Positions 24,262 to 36,922 of a stretch of 64,000 nt of DNA are shown here, piece after piece. The notes under the pieces are model-generated. The model searched no databases, was not told the DNA's origin, and worked only from the letters and a program-made list of their open reading frames with translations. The stretch's first letter is position 1. Each line of letters starts with the position of its first letter. Source of the stretch: Pseudoscleropodium purum (Eukaryota; Streptophyta; Bryopsida; Hypnales; Brachytheciaceae); contig OZ017803.1 in NCBI GenBank assembly GCA_963969395.1, forward strand, positions 8,680,001-8,744,000, written 5' to 3'. Position numbers and translations under genes: made by a program.

Positions 24262-24438
24262 AAAAAAGTGATTTAAAAAAAGTGATTTAAAAAAAGTGAT
24301 TTAAAAAAAGTGATTTAAAAAAAGTGATTTAAAAAAAGTGATTTAAAAAAAGTGATTTAAAAAAAGTGATTTTAAAAAAGTGATTTTAAAAAAGTGATTT
24401 TAAAAGAAAGTGATTTTAAAAGAAAGTGATTTTAAAAG
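24262..24438 (+). repeat. Minisatellite, 12 units of AAAAAAAGTGATTT
   Basis: Twelve near-perfect tandem units. The first eight are about 14 bp and the later ones carry an extra T or an AAAAGAAA variant. The flanks are MITE-family sequence: forward-type CAAATTTTTATTTATGAAAA on the left and an inverted partial copy on the right. A single AAAAAAGTGATTT occurs inside full copies (near 28850 and 35375), so the array probably grew from the element itself. Confidence 0.9.
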
Positions 24439-24439
24439 C

Positions 24440-24896
24440 TTTAATTCATACCATTTTGATTGATGAGATTAACAATTTAGTATTTTGAATCATTTTCTAC
24501 TTCTTTCACTTACTAATTTTTTCCTACATGTTGTACAATTCCAAATGATCTAAAATTTTTTAAACATGTGGCCAAATTACCTTGAAAAATGAATCCAAAG
24601 AATCCCTTAGATTTTAGAAAATTTTTCATACAAATGTGATATAGTGAAGTGCAAGTGCCCAGATTTTTGTAGAGTCAGAAAAATGATTTTTGTGAATTCA
24701 AATGCTAATATCTTGAAATCTACACTATGGAATTTTTTGAAATTCTTCAAACATCTTCTCAAAACATCATACTACAAGATCCAATGGTAACATATGCCCC
24801 AAAATATTTTTAAGAAAAATATTTGGTACTTGTACTAAAAATAACAAATTTTGAGTGTTTTTGATGAAAATATAGTCAAAAACCTTTAGGGATTAA
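24440..24896 (-). mobile_element. TTAA-bounded MITE, inverted partial copy
   Basis: The reverse complement begins TTAATCCCTAAAGGTTTTTGACTATATTTTC, matching the left end of the family, and passes through GGATCTTGTAGTATG before stopping at the minisatellite. Confidence 0.6.
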
Positions 24897-26377
24897 AATG
24901 AACTTGTATGAGTATTGATTTAAAATATAAGATTGGTTTGAAGATGGATAAAATTGGAATTCTAGTTTGTCTTCCTACTTAAGTATTATCCTTGGTTCAA
25001 ACTTATTATACTAAATAGTAATTTTCTATTGGGTTATTATTCACTCGAAGAACCTCCAAAGACCATAATGTGACATAATAGGGGTTCAAAGGGAGGGGAA
25101 TTGAAATAACTATTTAGAGAAAAGAGGTTGTTATAGACCTCCCTCTCGAAAAATTAGGAGCCATCTGATTCATTTCAAAAAATTTCCCCCCCCCCCCCCT
25201 CCAAGAAAAATCAATAGCCATCAAATGTACATACGAAATACAATAAAAATATGAATATGAATATGATACAACCATATATGAATATAGATGGCAGGATACG
25301 AATATGACAGTATGGGATTATCCTATACTGATTGTTTGCAATTGTACCCTCCCAAAATTATAAGGAGTGGGGTGGGGTTAAAATTAAAATTTTCATTTAT
25401 TTTTTCTTGTTATGGTGCATAGTTTTACACTATGCACCATGAAGTGGCTATAATAGCCAACTCCATTCTAGAAACATAAAAAAAAAAATGTTGTTTATAG
25501 ATAGTTAACCCTTAAACATGCAAGCATCCAAATAGTGGATGTGCAGCTTGGTCAACCTCGATTACAATTTTGAAAATAATTATTTTTGGAATTAATTTCA
25601 ACTAGGAAAATGAAGTTTGGCAAGTTTTGTTTCTATTCCATTTTAAAGTTTTGAAAAATGTTAAAAATTGAAAGATTTATTGCAATAGAAAGCTCCCTGT
25701 GTCAAAATCCAAATAACACAAAATAGTGAGCTTTTCATTCAAATTTTCTTTTTCATAAATTTATTTTATGTTTGAATTATAAAATCATGTTTTCCATTCC
25801 ACTCTTCATTTATAGTAAAAATTATAGATTATTCTAATATATATTGTAATTGATATAAGTTTATTTCTACCTTTAACTTTGAAAAATCACAATAGTTTTA
25901 TTTTTCCTTCAAAATTATTGAAAAAATACCAAATAAATAGAAATTTTATTTTTCTACTAGCAAAAAATATATAATTTTATACATCAATTAAATAAAAGGA
26001 TAAATTTGGTTTGCTAGTTGAATTGACTTCAAGGTGTTTGATGTAGCTATTTTGGGTGCAAAAAATAAAATAACCAATTGAAATTTTTCATGAAAATCTC
26101 CATTTCTAATTTTACCTCCCGAGAAAATTTCAAATAATTTGGATTGTTTTTGCTATTTTTACTTATTTATCTTCATTTTTTGCAACAAATATGATAACAA
26201 TTAGAATTTTCATGAAACAAATTTCAATTTCTCAAAGTGATGTAGAATTTAGAGTTTCACATAGTAAAATATCAAATTGTTGTTTGAACACTATTGAAAG
26301 GCTAAAATTAGATCGGATAAGAAGCTTGACCATTTTACAATGGATTAAGTCCTTAAGGTTTTAAATGCATCCGAATG
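24897..26377. other. AT-rich spacer with poly-C run and a short hairpin
   Basis: Contains a 14-C run at 25186-25199 and a hairpin at 25412-25440 (ATGGTGCATAG, 7-nt loop, CTATGCACCAT), immediately followed by GTGGCTATAATAGCCAAC. No gene was seen. Confidence 0.5.
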
Positions 26378-26530
26378 CATGGTTGTCACATTGGACAGAT
26401 TACTATTCATTTCACGTCCTACAGGACAATTTACTATTCATCAGATGTATGTAAGACGTACATCTGATGAATAGTAAATTGTCCTGTAGGACGTGAAATG
26501 AATAGTAATCTGTCCAATGTGACAACCATG
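26378..26530. repeat. Perfect 72-bp inverted repeat with 9-nt loop
   Basis: The arm 26378-26449 starts CATGGTTGTCACATTGGACA and is exactly reverse-complementary to 26459-26530, with TGTAAGACG between. TTACTATTCAT occurs twice within each arm. The absence of any mismatch suggests a very recent foldback insertion or a maintained hairpin. No target duplication could be defined. Confidence 0.95.
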
Positions 26531-28149
26531 TCTGAAAGTTACCATGACTTTCAAAAAATCATACACATGCAATTTTGATATTGAAAATAATAGGCATTGG
26601 GAATAACATTAGAAATATGTGGAATTCCAATCATAAAAAATAAAAAAATAAAAAATGTCTTCTTCCTAACTCAGTTTTTTTAACTATGATAAATTGTAAT
26701 TTAAATTATTGTAGACATTTAAAACCACTTCTTATATGTATCTACAAAATCATGAAAATAATTCTAATTTGCAATCAAAAGAAGCAATTGCCCCTTGCCA
26801 TTTCATTTCTTGGTACGAAATTTGTTTGGTAGTTTGCGGTTTCGCTATTAATATGATTATTTTGGATTTGTTCATGGTAAGTGGCAACTTTTCAAGGATA
26901 CAAAAGTGGCTCCTACCTCATTGGTAAACAATGTTATGGTAGCACTACAAGCATTGCTATTAGGGCTCCTCATAGAAGGGTTTAGGCTTGACAACACTTT
27001 GAGGAGATTTAGTTCTAATCGCAAGCTATTGCCAAGTATTGTGGTAAGGTAAAGTGCTCTAAAAGTGGCCCTACTCTAAAAGCAACCACTTACACAAAGG
27101 TACATTTTGCTTTCTTCAATGTATCGATAGTATATACTTCATACAGTGGTCACTCTTAATGACCACTACTTTTCAACTTCAAAAAATTTATAAGTCAGTT
27201 CAATTTATTTTTTAAAGTAAAACTATTGGATGTAGATCTTTTATTACAACATTACAACTATTGGAATTGAGTATTTCAATCCCATAAATAAATTCTTAAC
27301 AATTTAGTATTTTAAATCATATTCTATTTCTTTCAACTTTCTATTTTTTTCAAACATGAATATGAAATTTTTTGTTGAGATTTTTTATATGTATTCCAAC
27401 CCTTTTTTTTTATTATAATATAGAGGGTTTTAAGTTGTATGATTTATACATATTTGGATAATAATTTGAAAGATGAAACCTAACTATCTAGGAAGAGTTG
27501 AAATGTTGCTTTTCTAAATTCAAGCATTATGATCTTGCAATTGGTAAGGTTTCTTATTCTAAAATTTTAGGAAGGTGTACTCTAAGAAGTTAACCAAAGG
27601 ATTCTATGGTTGGATTTTCTAATTTATAAAAATAGATGAAGATTTCAACCTTGCCGTGGATTGAGTTTATAAAAGCAATTCTTGAGCCTAAAAATATAGA
27701 ATTGTTCTTAATAGTGGTTAAAAATTCACAAAACTTACAAGAACTCCTCACATACTCACATATATACACAAATATATATAGTGCTATGTTTCCAATCAAG
27801 ACTCTTATTACAAAATTTGTCTTGCTTTCATCTCAAAAAATATTCTCAAATGTTTTCATCCAATGTTCATAATTAAAACAATGAAAAAATTATGGTAGGA
27901 CAAGTGAGCATTCTGCCTTGACATTAGTGTGACAATTCATTGCAATTTAAAGTTGCTAGTATATATACAAATACACACACTAGAAAGATCATTGGATTCT
28001 CCCATGTCTAAGTTGGCGGATTTTTCTAAACATTTAATGTAATAAGTCGTGTTTTTATGTCAACAATTACATTCACTGTAATATGAAGATTATGAATTTT
28101 TTTAATTCAAAAATTGAATTGAACTATCCTATTTTGGAAAAAACATAAC
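26531..28149. other. AT-rich spacer with a partial MITE copy
   Basis: A reverse-oriented fragment of the TTAA MITE family lies at about 27236-27350 (CAATCCCATAAATAAATTCTT then AACAATTTAGTATTTTAAAT). Nothing else was recognised. Confidence 0.45.
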
Positions 28150-29096
28150 TTAACCCCTAAATGATTTTGACTATGTTTTCACCAAAAATGTTTCAAAATT
28201 GCCATTTCTAGTACATGTACCAAATTTTAGAAAAAAAATTTGGACACATAACATTATAGGATCTTGTAGTAAGCTTGTTTGAGAACATATGGAAAAAATT
28301 TCAGAAATTTTCACCATGTAGATTTCAAAATATTAGCATTTGAGGTGACAATTTTTCTTTTTTTGGCCGTGCAAAAATTCGGGCAGCTGCACTTCAAAAG
28401 GTCACATTTGTAACAATGTCCAAAATGGTTGCAATACTTTGAATTCATTCTTCAAGTCAAGTTGTCTTCATGCTTGAAAATTTTCAAATCATTCGAAATC
28501 ATACAACATATAGGAAAAAAATAGTAAGTAGAAAGGAGTAGAGAATGATTTAAAATACTAAATTATTAACAATTTATTTATAGAATTGAAAAGTGCCAAT
28601 TCCAATGGTTGGAATGTTGTAATAAACAATCTACACCCAATATATATATATATATATTTTTTCAAAAATACTGATAATTGAGTTAAATAAAGGACTTCAA
28701 AGTTTGTTGTAGAGTAGAAATTCAATAACGACCCGCAACTCCTACAAACTAAAACTCCTCATAAATTTTGACTCATTGATCAAAATGGAATGATTCATAG
28801 CTTTTCAACTATATATAAATCTAGAGAGCCAATTTCAAATTTTAATTTCTTAAAAAAGTGATTTTTAAAGAAGTTTTTTGGTTGCCCAAGCTGTCCGTTG
28901 AGCAATGGAAAGTATATATCATACAATAACTTTTTAACCATGTAGTCAAAAGTTATGAAAATTGTTGGAACTTAAAGCTAGTCCTTGGGCACATGTCGTG
29001 TTAAAATTTCAGCAAAAAACTAAAAACTCCATTCATGGTGAGCTGCCTGAAATTTCTAGTTTGCCAAAAAATGTAGTTTGGGTGTTTAGGAGTTAA
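28150..29096 (+). mobile_element. TTAA-bounded MITE, copy 2
   Basis: About 947 bp. It starts TTAACCCCTAAATGATTTTG and ends GTTTAGGAGTTAA. The termini pair as imperfect inverted repeats, each followed by a CTATGTTTT/CTACATTTTTT word. The body shares TATAGGATCTTGTAGTAAGC, GGGCAGCTGCACTTCAAAAG and AGTAAGTAGAAAGGAGTAGA with the other copies. No coding frame spans it. Confidence 0.75.
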
Positions 29097-32000
29097 GATG
29101 AGTCATAGGTGCCTATTTATGACCATAGGTCTTTCATAAATTGTTCACTTTTAACTTCTAAAGAAAAATGGGGATAGCAAAGTGAATGATTGGTTCTTGC
29201 AATAAATATTTTTTTTTATTGATCCATTCAATGATTGTAGAAGGTCCATTTAAACAAGACCTCAAGTCCATTACAGGTGGATTTGCATAGGCGGTTCTAC
29301 ACGACCCTCCAATATTTGAGCCTCCTACCTTATGATCAGAATTGGAAGACTTTAGAAATTGGCAACTAGTAAAATGCACTTTATGACTCCCAAAGTTCAC
29401 AGTAATTTCAATTTTAAGAATAAAATTTTAAATTTGTTTGCTATCCCCATATTTCCTATCTTCCTACATGGGAAAAAATCTTCTATTACCTCATACTGCA
29501 CACGATCTCCTCCAAAATTGTCTAAATGATTGACTACTGGTACTTCTACCTTAAGTTTTGCAATTTTTTTCCCCAAAAGAATGTGACATCACGGATTATC
29601 TTAAGGTTTTGCAACCACCCTACCCTTGAAACTGCCTTGAGCCGCAAGGATGGCCCTTCCGCTCTCCTCCCCACTTGATTTTCATGAGCACATGATAGTG
29701 AATGTGGTCCATTTCAACATGATCTGAGAGCCATGTTTGAACAACCGGCCGTTATGTTCGTCGATGGAATTGATACCCTAAAAAATGGTGAAAAAATCTA
29801 TAAAAATTTTTACTTGGAGTAAAAAAAAATAGAAACAAAGAAACAGGACTTTAAACCCTGTCCCAATTCAGGAATTCAAGGAAAAAAACTCATAAAAAAA
29901 AACTCAATTTAAAAAAAAAATCCCAAACATGGGCCAGGCTGCTGCATGCTCGGTGCAACTACAGAGGGAGATATTTGTGAAGATATTTGCAGTCCCTTTC
30001 TATGCAGAATAATAGTCGGGAGCATCTAAATAGTCTGGACTCTAGTGTGCCTCTTCCCATTGACTCTTCAGGACCGGGGACCCAAGGACCCAAGGACCCG
30101 ACCACGCCAGGCGGGCAGGCAGGTACCCTTACTACCTGACCTTACTAGTAAGTTTGTGGCTTTGGTTTTCTTAAAAACCAAACCCGTGACATGTCAGTTC
30201 TGCATGAATGCGAACTCCAGGACATGAAGTAACGTTCCCAGGTCTGGAAAGGTCAACTGGGGGGGGGGGAACATGGGTCATGGGGGTGTTGGGGTTGGGG
30301 CATCGCGTTTTTGGGGCCGTGCATTTGACATAGAAGGTGCATGAATTGAAGTGTGGGAGAATCTGACACAAAGGTTTGATTTGGTTGAGTTGAGCTGGAT
30401 TCAATGATACATGACGCTGCCAATTTGGATCATTCTTGCACTTCCTCCTACACCTACGTAGTACAGAGGAAGGTCGGAGGTTCGTAAACTGACCAATTGA
30501 GAGTTGGAACTGATTTTGCGGGGAGGTGGAACTTCTTCAAATTGACTTTTTCAGTGAATTTATTTTGAAAGAAAAGTAGAATTGGCATCTAATCCAAGTC
30601 GTTTCATATTTTTTTGGAGATTTGTGAAATTAGTTATGAAATTTTGAAGCTGAAGTGGCATACGGCTCTGGCTAATAGTGGCCACCTCTTGAAATGTACA
30701 TTGTTTGTGCATGCCTAAAGGCTACAAAAAAGCATCATGTACATATAGTATACATTTAAGGAGGTGGACGGTTTTAGAGCTTGTGCTCTTTTAGAACCTC
30801 CTACTTTAAGTATGAATGAGATGTTGCAAAATATATGGCCGTGTACTCTACTTAACAAATAGACAAGTTACGTATTAGCACCCTGATTTGCAATTTGATG
30901 AATTGATCTTGGAGCCAATTCCAAGAGGGACACATTGATGTTTTTTTTAGAAGTGTGCCTTTGTTTCACAAATCAAATCGAAGTGGAATTACAAAACCAC
31001 ATATAGAATGGAGTTATAAATGTCCCAGAGATGCTTAAAATTGATTGATCTAAAAGAAATATATTGCTTGTGGGATTTTTATTCTAATGGTGTTTGTCCT
31101 ATAATATTCTAGGATTTATTTTGTATTTTAAAGAGTCAAATATGGTATCATATCCATAGTTCTTGACAAACCTTCCTTTAACGGGTAATCACTTGGATAA
31201 TTTTCACTAAATGCGTTTGAATACATAACACTCTTAAACTTTAAGGTAGGGGACCTCTTGCTTTCCATGAATCAAGGCTCTTCTTTTACTTTAGAAGTCT
31301 TAATTGCAAGTCTTGTCCCATGTATTTGTGGATCATTATAATATGAATGCATTTTTATTACAATACTATTGCAAAAAGCCACCCCTTTGCCCTCTCAATC
31401 AAGAATATTATGTACATAATTGAGCATTGTTTCTATAATCAAGTTGCTTAATTTTTGGTTGGATCTTGTTGGTTGTCGAAAATCCTTTGTTACAAATTTT
31501 TTGGACACTACATGGAAAAACTATAAACTTTCAAATTGATGAAAATTGGTGTTTTTTATAGTGAGCACAAACCCTCATAAGTAGAGGTAGTATATTTTAG
31601 AGAAGATTTGTAGAGGTCAATTTTTTATTCTACAATTGGAATTCTGCACATAAATGTACACAAGGATTATCTTGAATGCAAGACAAATTTCATAGAAATT
31701 GGATAGGAGGTTACAAAGTTATGTCTAATTAGTCTTTTTGATCTCAAGACATGTAAGTCATGCAATAATAAATGCTTTTGTATTTTGAATTTTCTTCATA
31801 GATTTTCAACTAAAATTTAAAGCAACTTATCAACTTGCAACAAGTTTTAAGATACATACATTTTACTATAATTTTTTGAAAGATGAATTATACAAGTGCA
31901 AAATCATGAGAAATAACTTCTACACAAAGTTAAAATGTAAGTGTTTCACAATTAATGAAGTTCATTGATTTGAAATTTTAACGCAATATACTCCAATGAG

Positions 32001-32954
32001 TTAGCTACATGATGTTACAATTGGGTTTAAGAAAATAATCTAAATAATTTATAATTTTTTTAGTTGCCTAGATTGAGACCAAAAATACAATTCACCCAAT
32101 TATTATATAATTGTTATATTGAATTGTGCTCAAAAAAACCCTCTAGAAAGTTATTATTATAACACATTCTCCTAATTTTTTCTAAAACAATACTTTTTTA
32201 ATTTACTAAGGCTTGCCAAAAAATGGGAAAGCCTAATATAGGCTTTGGACTAGTCATTTAGGGATTAATTCTTGTGTGTTGTGCCATCCCTACAATGTTT
32301 GAAGTTAATAGTTTGTCTCGATAACTTTTTATTCATCTAATGCATTTCTTGGATCTTTTATAGATGAACTTATTTTTTTACTATTTAATGGTTTTGATAT
32401 AAATAATATTTTTTTTTCAAAAATATAAGCAAAATTGTATAAAATCTAAAAACATGTGGAGGTGTTTAAGAATTCAAATAACAACAATTAAGATGTATGA
32501 ATCAACATTTCACTATTAATGGTTCCTATAATTGAATTTCCCAATTTTGTTGTGAAATCTTTTTGGAACATCACAAAGTTCCCTTGTCATGAATTGTCAA
32601 TAGTAATCGTACGATTATTGTCGGGCATTGTTTTCATGTTACATTTGTTCATTCAGAAATATTATTACTGCATGATATTAACATTCACTAGCACTATGCA
32701 ATTTGCGCACGTTATTGATATTTGAGTATGAAGTGCTAAAGTTGCACGATAACTATGCTTAACATAATATGCATGACTTTTGTGGTTTAGCGATAGGCAA
32801 CTAACTTCGTGCAACATTAGTGTTAATTTAAGACATATGAAGTTAGTGCAATAATCACACTACATCATGTCCATGCATAGTTCTTGCACTAACATTGCAT
32901 TTTAAAAAAAATTTTACAACTTTCGTAGTAAGTCAATTGAAAAGCTAATTTTGT
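29097..32954. other. Spacer, no confident gene
   Basis: AT-rich apart from a more GC-balanced part at about 29600-30500 that contains GACCCAAG repeats and a run of nine or more G near 30260. Around 32740-32905, AGTTGCACGATAACTATGC and a reversed CATGCATAGTTCTTGCACTA form a loose inverted pair. No domain was recognised in any frame. Confidence 0.4.
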
Positions 32955-33302
32955 AAAATCAGCACACTTTAGACCTCATTGAGGCATAGTAAATCAACTT
33001 TTTCTTAAGAACTTTGAACTAAGAAAAGTTGCCAATGAAACTAAATTTCACCTCCAAAAATCTGTTTGTGATTTTGAGATTTTTATAAAAAGTTATGGAC
33101 AAAATTCAGAAATAGGTTGGAATGGACAATTTTTTTTACACTTATAAACCTGTTTCTGAATTTTGTCCATAAATTTTTATAAAAATCTTCAAATCACAAA
33201 CGGATTTTTTTAAGTGAAATTTAATTTAATTTTACAACTTTCTTTAGTTCAAAATTTTTAAGAAAAAGTTGATTAACTATGCCTAAATGAGGCCTGAACA
33301 TC
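32955..33302. mobile_element. Foldback/MITE-like element with about 165-bp arms
   Basis: The left arm contains GGCATAGTAAATCAACTTTT, GTTTGTGATTTTGAGATTTT and GGACAAAATTCAGAAATAGG. The same words return in reverse in the right arm (CCTGTTTCTGAATTTTGTCC, AATCACAAAC, AAAAGTTGATTAACTATGCC). The loop is only about 20 bp. Identity is roughly 85 percent by eye. No target duplication was found. Confidence 0.7.
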
Positions 33303-34677
33303 TACTTTGAATACAATTTCTTCACTGACCGACTACAATAAGTTGACAATGAGCTTGAAGCTCTCATCTTCCAGTTATTCCATATCTTTTGCCATGACAA
33401 ATAATGGATTTCTGTATATAAAGGACCTCTCCACACATCAATTTCATCAAAGTCTAGCGAACATTTCTCCTTGCGTTATCAAGTTTCTTGTTGGCCTATT
33501 GATGGATTCAATTTCTTCTCTATGTCATTAATTTTCTTGTTGGCTTATTGATGGAGTTCAAGCTAAAATATGATGGCCTATTATAAAGATGGATTTAGTT
33601 AAATCAAGTTTTCACAAATAGAATGTAAGAAATTTGATTAAGAAAAAAATTACTAATAATTATAATGACATTCATTTCTGAAACATTGATATAATTTAAT
33701 AAGAATATTAGAGTGCAAATAGCAATGACATTATTGTCATGTATTTTCTGAGTATTTCAACATACATAAAATGCACAACAAAGATAGTAAATTTTTTTGT
33801 ATAATTTGTGTCTTTTGTGCACTTGTGATTAACATTTAAAAGTCACATGGTTAATACATATTATAAAGTAGTGCCAATTCTTTACAGTAATCATGTGCAT
33901 TGTAACAATGCGATAACTTGCAAGTTAATGTACGCACCCATGAAAAAATAGTAACTACATAATAATTTCTAACAATTCATCAGTCCTGAACTTTGTGATG
34001 AAGTCAAAAAAGTATATTGGAACCAATAAACATGCATAATTTAGCAATTACACGAAAAAGGTACAATTTTTTTTAATTGATTAAAATAGGTGCACCAAAA
34101 GTTGATCCTAAGTTCTCATAAATAGAAGTTGTACATCTTAGAGATCAATTTTAAAAACAATTCACAAGTGGGTGAATTTACCTTCATTTTTTGATAGGTA
34201 CATACAAAGTATTAGATAAATTTGATTTTATCTATAAAAGTTTAAAATAAAAAAGATTTAACATTTAATATTTATACAATAGTTAGTTGAAATGTTTTAT
34301 ATTAATTTCATATTTTATATTAATTTGACATTATTGAAATTTTTCATTGTTTCCATTTTTATTTACTAGAAATATTAAAGTTAATTGTAAAATAAGAAAC
34401 AACTAGTGTTTCTTCTCTTTTTAATAGCCAAAAATAAAAAAATTGGTGATCAAATTCCTTTTGGGTCCAAAATGAAGCTCTTTTGAGTTTTGTTCCTTGT
34501 TTTGCTTCTATCATTGAGAACTCACGAGCATGTAACATATAGGACTATGGATTGTAACTCAAGACAAGAACTATAAGTTTAGAGCTTAACTTAAGATGAA
34601 GTGGTGAACCACAATGCATTTATTACCAAGACCACATCTTAAATTTATTTAGCAATTCTAAACCAAGTCTAGACCAC
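33303..34677. other. AT-rich intergenic DNA
   Basis: Open frames here have no recognisable domain. Confidence 0.5.
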
Positions 34678-35604
34678 TTAACCTGTAAAGTTCCTAGACT
34701 ATGTTTTTACCAAAAATGCTCCAAAACTGCCATTTCGTATACAAGTTTCAAAATTGAGAAAAAAAACATTTTTGGATGCATGTTACTATAGGATCTTTTA
34801 GTACACTGGTTTGAAAAGATGTGGTAAAAATTTCAAAAATTTCCACCATATAGATTGCAAGATATTAGCATTTGAAGAGACAAAAATTATTTTTTTGTCC
34901 CTACAAAAAATCGGGCAGCTGAACTTCAAAAGGTCGCATTTGTATGAAAAAATGTTCAAAATGATTGCAACTCTTTGAATTCATTCTTCAAGGCATGTTG
35001 ACTATATTCTTAAAATTTTTTAGATCATTTGAAATTGTACAATATATAAGAAAAAAATAGTAAGTAGAAAGATGTAGAGAATGGTTAAAAATACTAAATT
35101 ATTAACAATTTATTTATGGAATTGAAAAATGCCAATTCCAATGGTTGTAATGTTGTAATAAGCAATCTTCACCTAATTTTTTAAATTTTTTTCCAAAAAT
35201 ATTGAAAATTGAGTTCAAGAAAGGACTTCAAAGTTTATTTTGGGGTACCAAATTTATAATTGCTTGCAAATTAAAACACCTCATAACTTTTGACTCATTG
35301 ATCAAAACGGAATCATTCAAAGCTTTTAATGTACATATAAATCTAAAAAATAAATTTCAAGTTTGGATTTTTGAGAAAAGTGATTTTTTCAGATCTACTT
35401 AGATTGCCTAAGTTGAGAAACAAACTATATATTAGGCTTTTGACTCATATTTCCAAATGTCCTGAAATTTAGTGCACATGAAAGATATTCCTCGTCCACA
35501 CCTTCTATTAAAATTTGGGCCAAAACATGGAAATCTTTAGTCACATGTACTTGCCTAAAATTTCTATGTTGCCAAAAAACGCAATTTAGTCTTTTAGGGG
35601 TTAA
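34678..35604 (+). mobile_element. TTAA-bounded MITE, copy 3
   Basis: About 927 bp. It starts TTAACCTGTAAAG and ends TCTTTTAGGGGTTAA. It shares ATAGGATCTTTTAGTACA, CGGGCAGCTGAACTTCAAAA and TTTGAATTCATTCTTCAAGG with copies 1 and 2. The last 200 bp are more diverged than in copy 2. Confidence 0.75.
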
Positions 35605-36320
35605 AAATAATTCTCCTAGGATTATGTTTCCTATGTGTGACTAGTAATGACTGATTGAAGATTTTGAAATGTTGAATTTTCAAAATCTTAAATTCTTGTA
35701 AACTACAAACATATTTAATGCATGTAGAAAATAGAGACATAGTTTAGAATGTTTAGATTGTAAAGATTAACAAATAGAATTTATAAACTCATAATATTGT
35801 AGAATGGGGGTGGATAGTAACCTATTTGAATGGAATTCAATCAAACAATGATGCCATAATGCATCTTAGAAGAAGCTCATATGGTTCTTGGGAGTACAAA
35901 GGACAATTAGGAATGGAATTCAATCTACCATATTGAAGAGGGTTGCTATTATGTGAGCATAGGAGTGTGAGCCCATGAGCCTAAAATACTACACACCTAT
36001 AATATAGGTGCATATACTATAGAAACCATCTATGATTATAAGATACATATGTTACAAATACCCATATTATAGGTGTTTTTGATACATACACCTTTTATAG
36101 TGTGTGTTTACTATATTATAGGTACCCATATTGTAGGTTCAATGCTCAGAAGCTCGCATTCTTAGGCTCCCATACTAGCACTGTTGCCATATTGAATGCA
36201 AATAATTATTATAAATGGAGTTCAAATGGTTATTGAAAAATGTAAACAATGTGTGTTCAAGTGGCTAGAGACACAATGTTTTGTAGTAAAATTAAAGACA
36301 CAAATGGAGGCAAATTTGAA
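35605..36320. other. AT-rich spacer with short hairpins
   Basis: ACACCTATAATATAGGTG and related TATTATAGGTG words recur at 35992-36135, giving small palindromes. The end of this stretch is a degenerate edge of the 207-bp array that follows. Confidence 0.4.
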
Positions 36321-36922
36321 ACTTGTTTGAAAACCAATATTGTATGATTGTAAAACAATCATGTATCCAAGTAATGGAGTCTAATTACATCCTAGATTAA
36401 AGGACAAAAAAAGGTGCTAAAACAACTAAGGTTATATGGCTTAAAAATTGTATAACTTCATATTGTGACTTCCATTATGAAGATTTATTTGTATGGCTTA
36501 AATACATCCATGGTAGCTTAAATTTGAAATTGCTACCATTGTAAACAATTATACAATCTAAGTGATGGAGTCCAAGTACTTAAAGTTTGAAAGGACAAAA
36601 AAAGGCACCAAAACAATCTTTGAGTTGTGAGATTTAGTCATATGGTTAAAAAATTGCAAAGCTTCATGTTGTGACTTCAATTATAGAGCTTTATTTGTAT
36701 GGTTTAAGCACACACCTGATAGCTCAAATTTGAAAACTATTATTGTCATAAAACAGTCACGCAATTTAAGTGGTGGAGTCCAATTACATAAAGGATGATA
36801 CAATCCCCCCAAAGGGCGCCAAAACAATCTTTCAATTGTGAGTCATTTAGTCATATGGTTAAAAATTGTGACTTCAATTATAGAACTTTATTTGTGTTTC
36901 TTAAACACACACGTGGTAGCTC
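36321..36922 (+). repeat. Tandem array of about 207-bp units, three copies
   Basis: Units run 36321-36529, 36530-36735 and 36736 to about 36922. Each has AAACAATC/ACAATTA, then AAGTGATGGAGTCCAA, then a GGCACCAAAACAATCTTT-type segment, then TTGTGACTTCAATTATA, then GCTCAAATTTGAAA. A degenerate fourth unit may lie to the left. Divergence between units shows the array is old. Confidence 0.8.

Noticed and set aside
24262..24438. CRISPR-like array
   Set aside because: The units are directly adjacent with no unique spacers, and this is a plant nuclear genome; it is a minisatellite.
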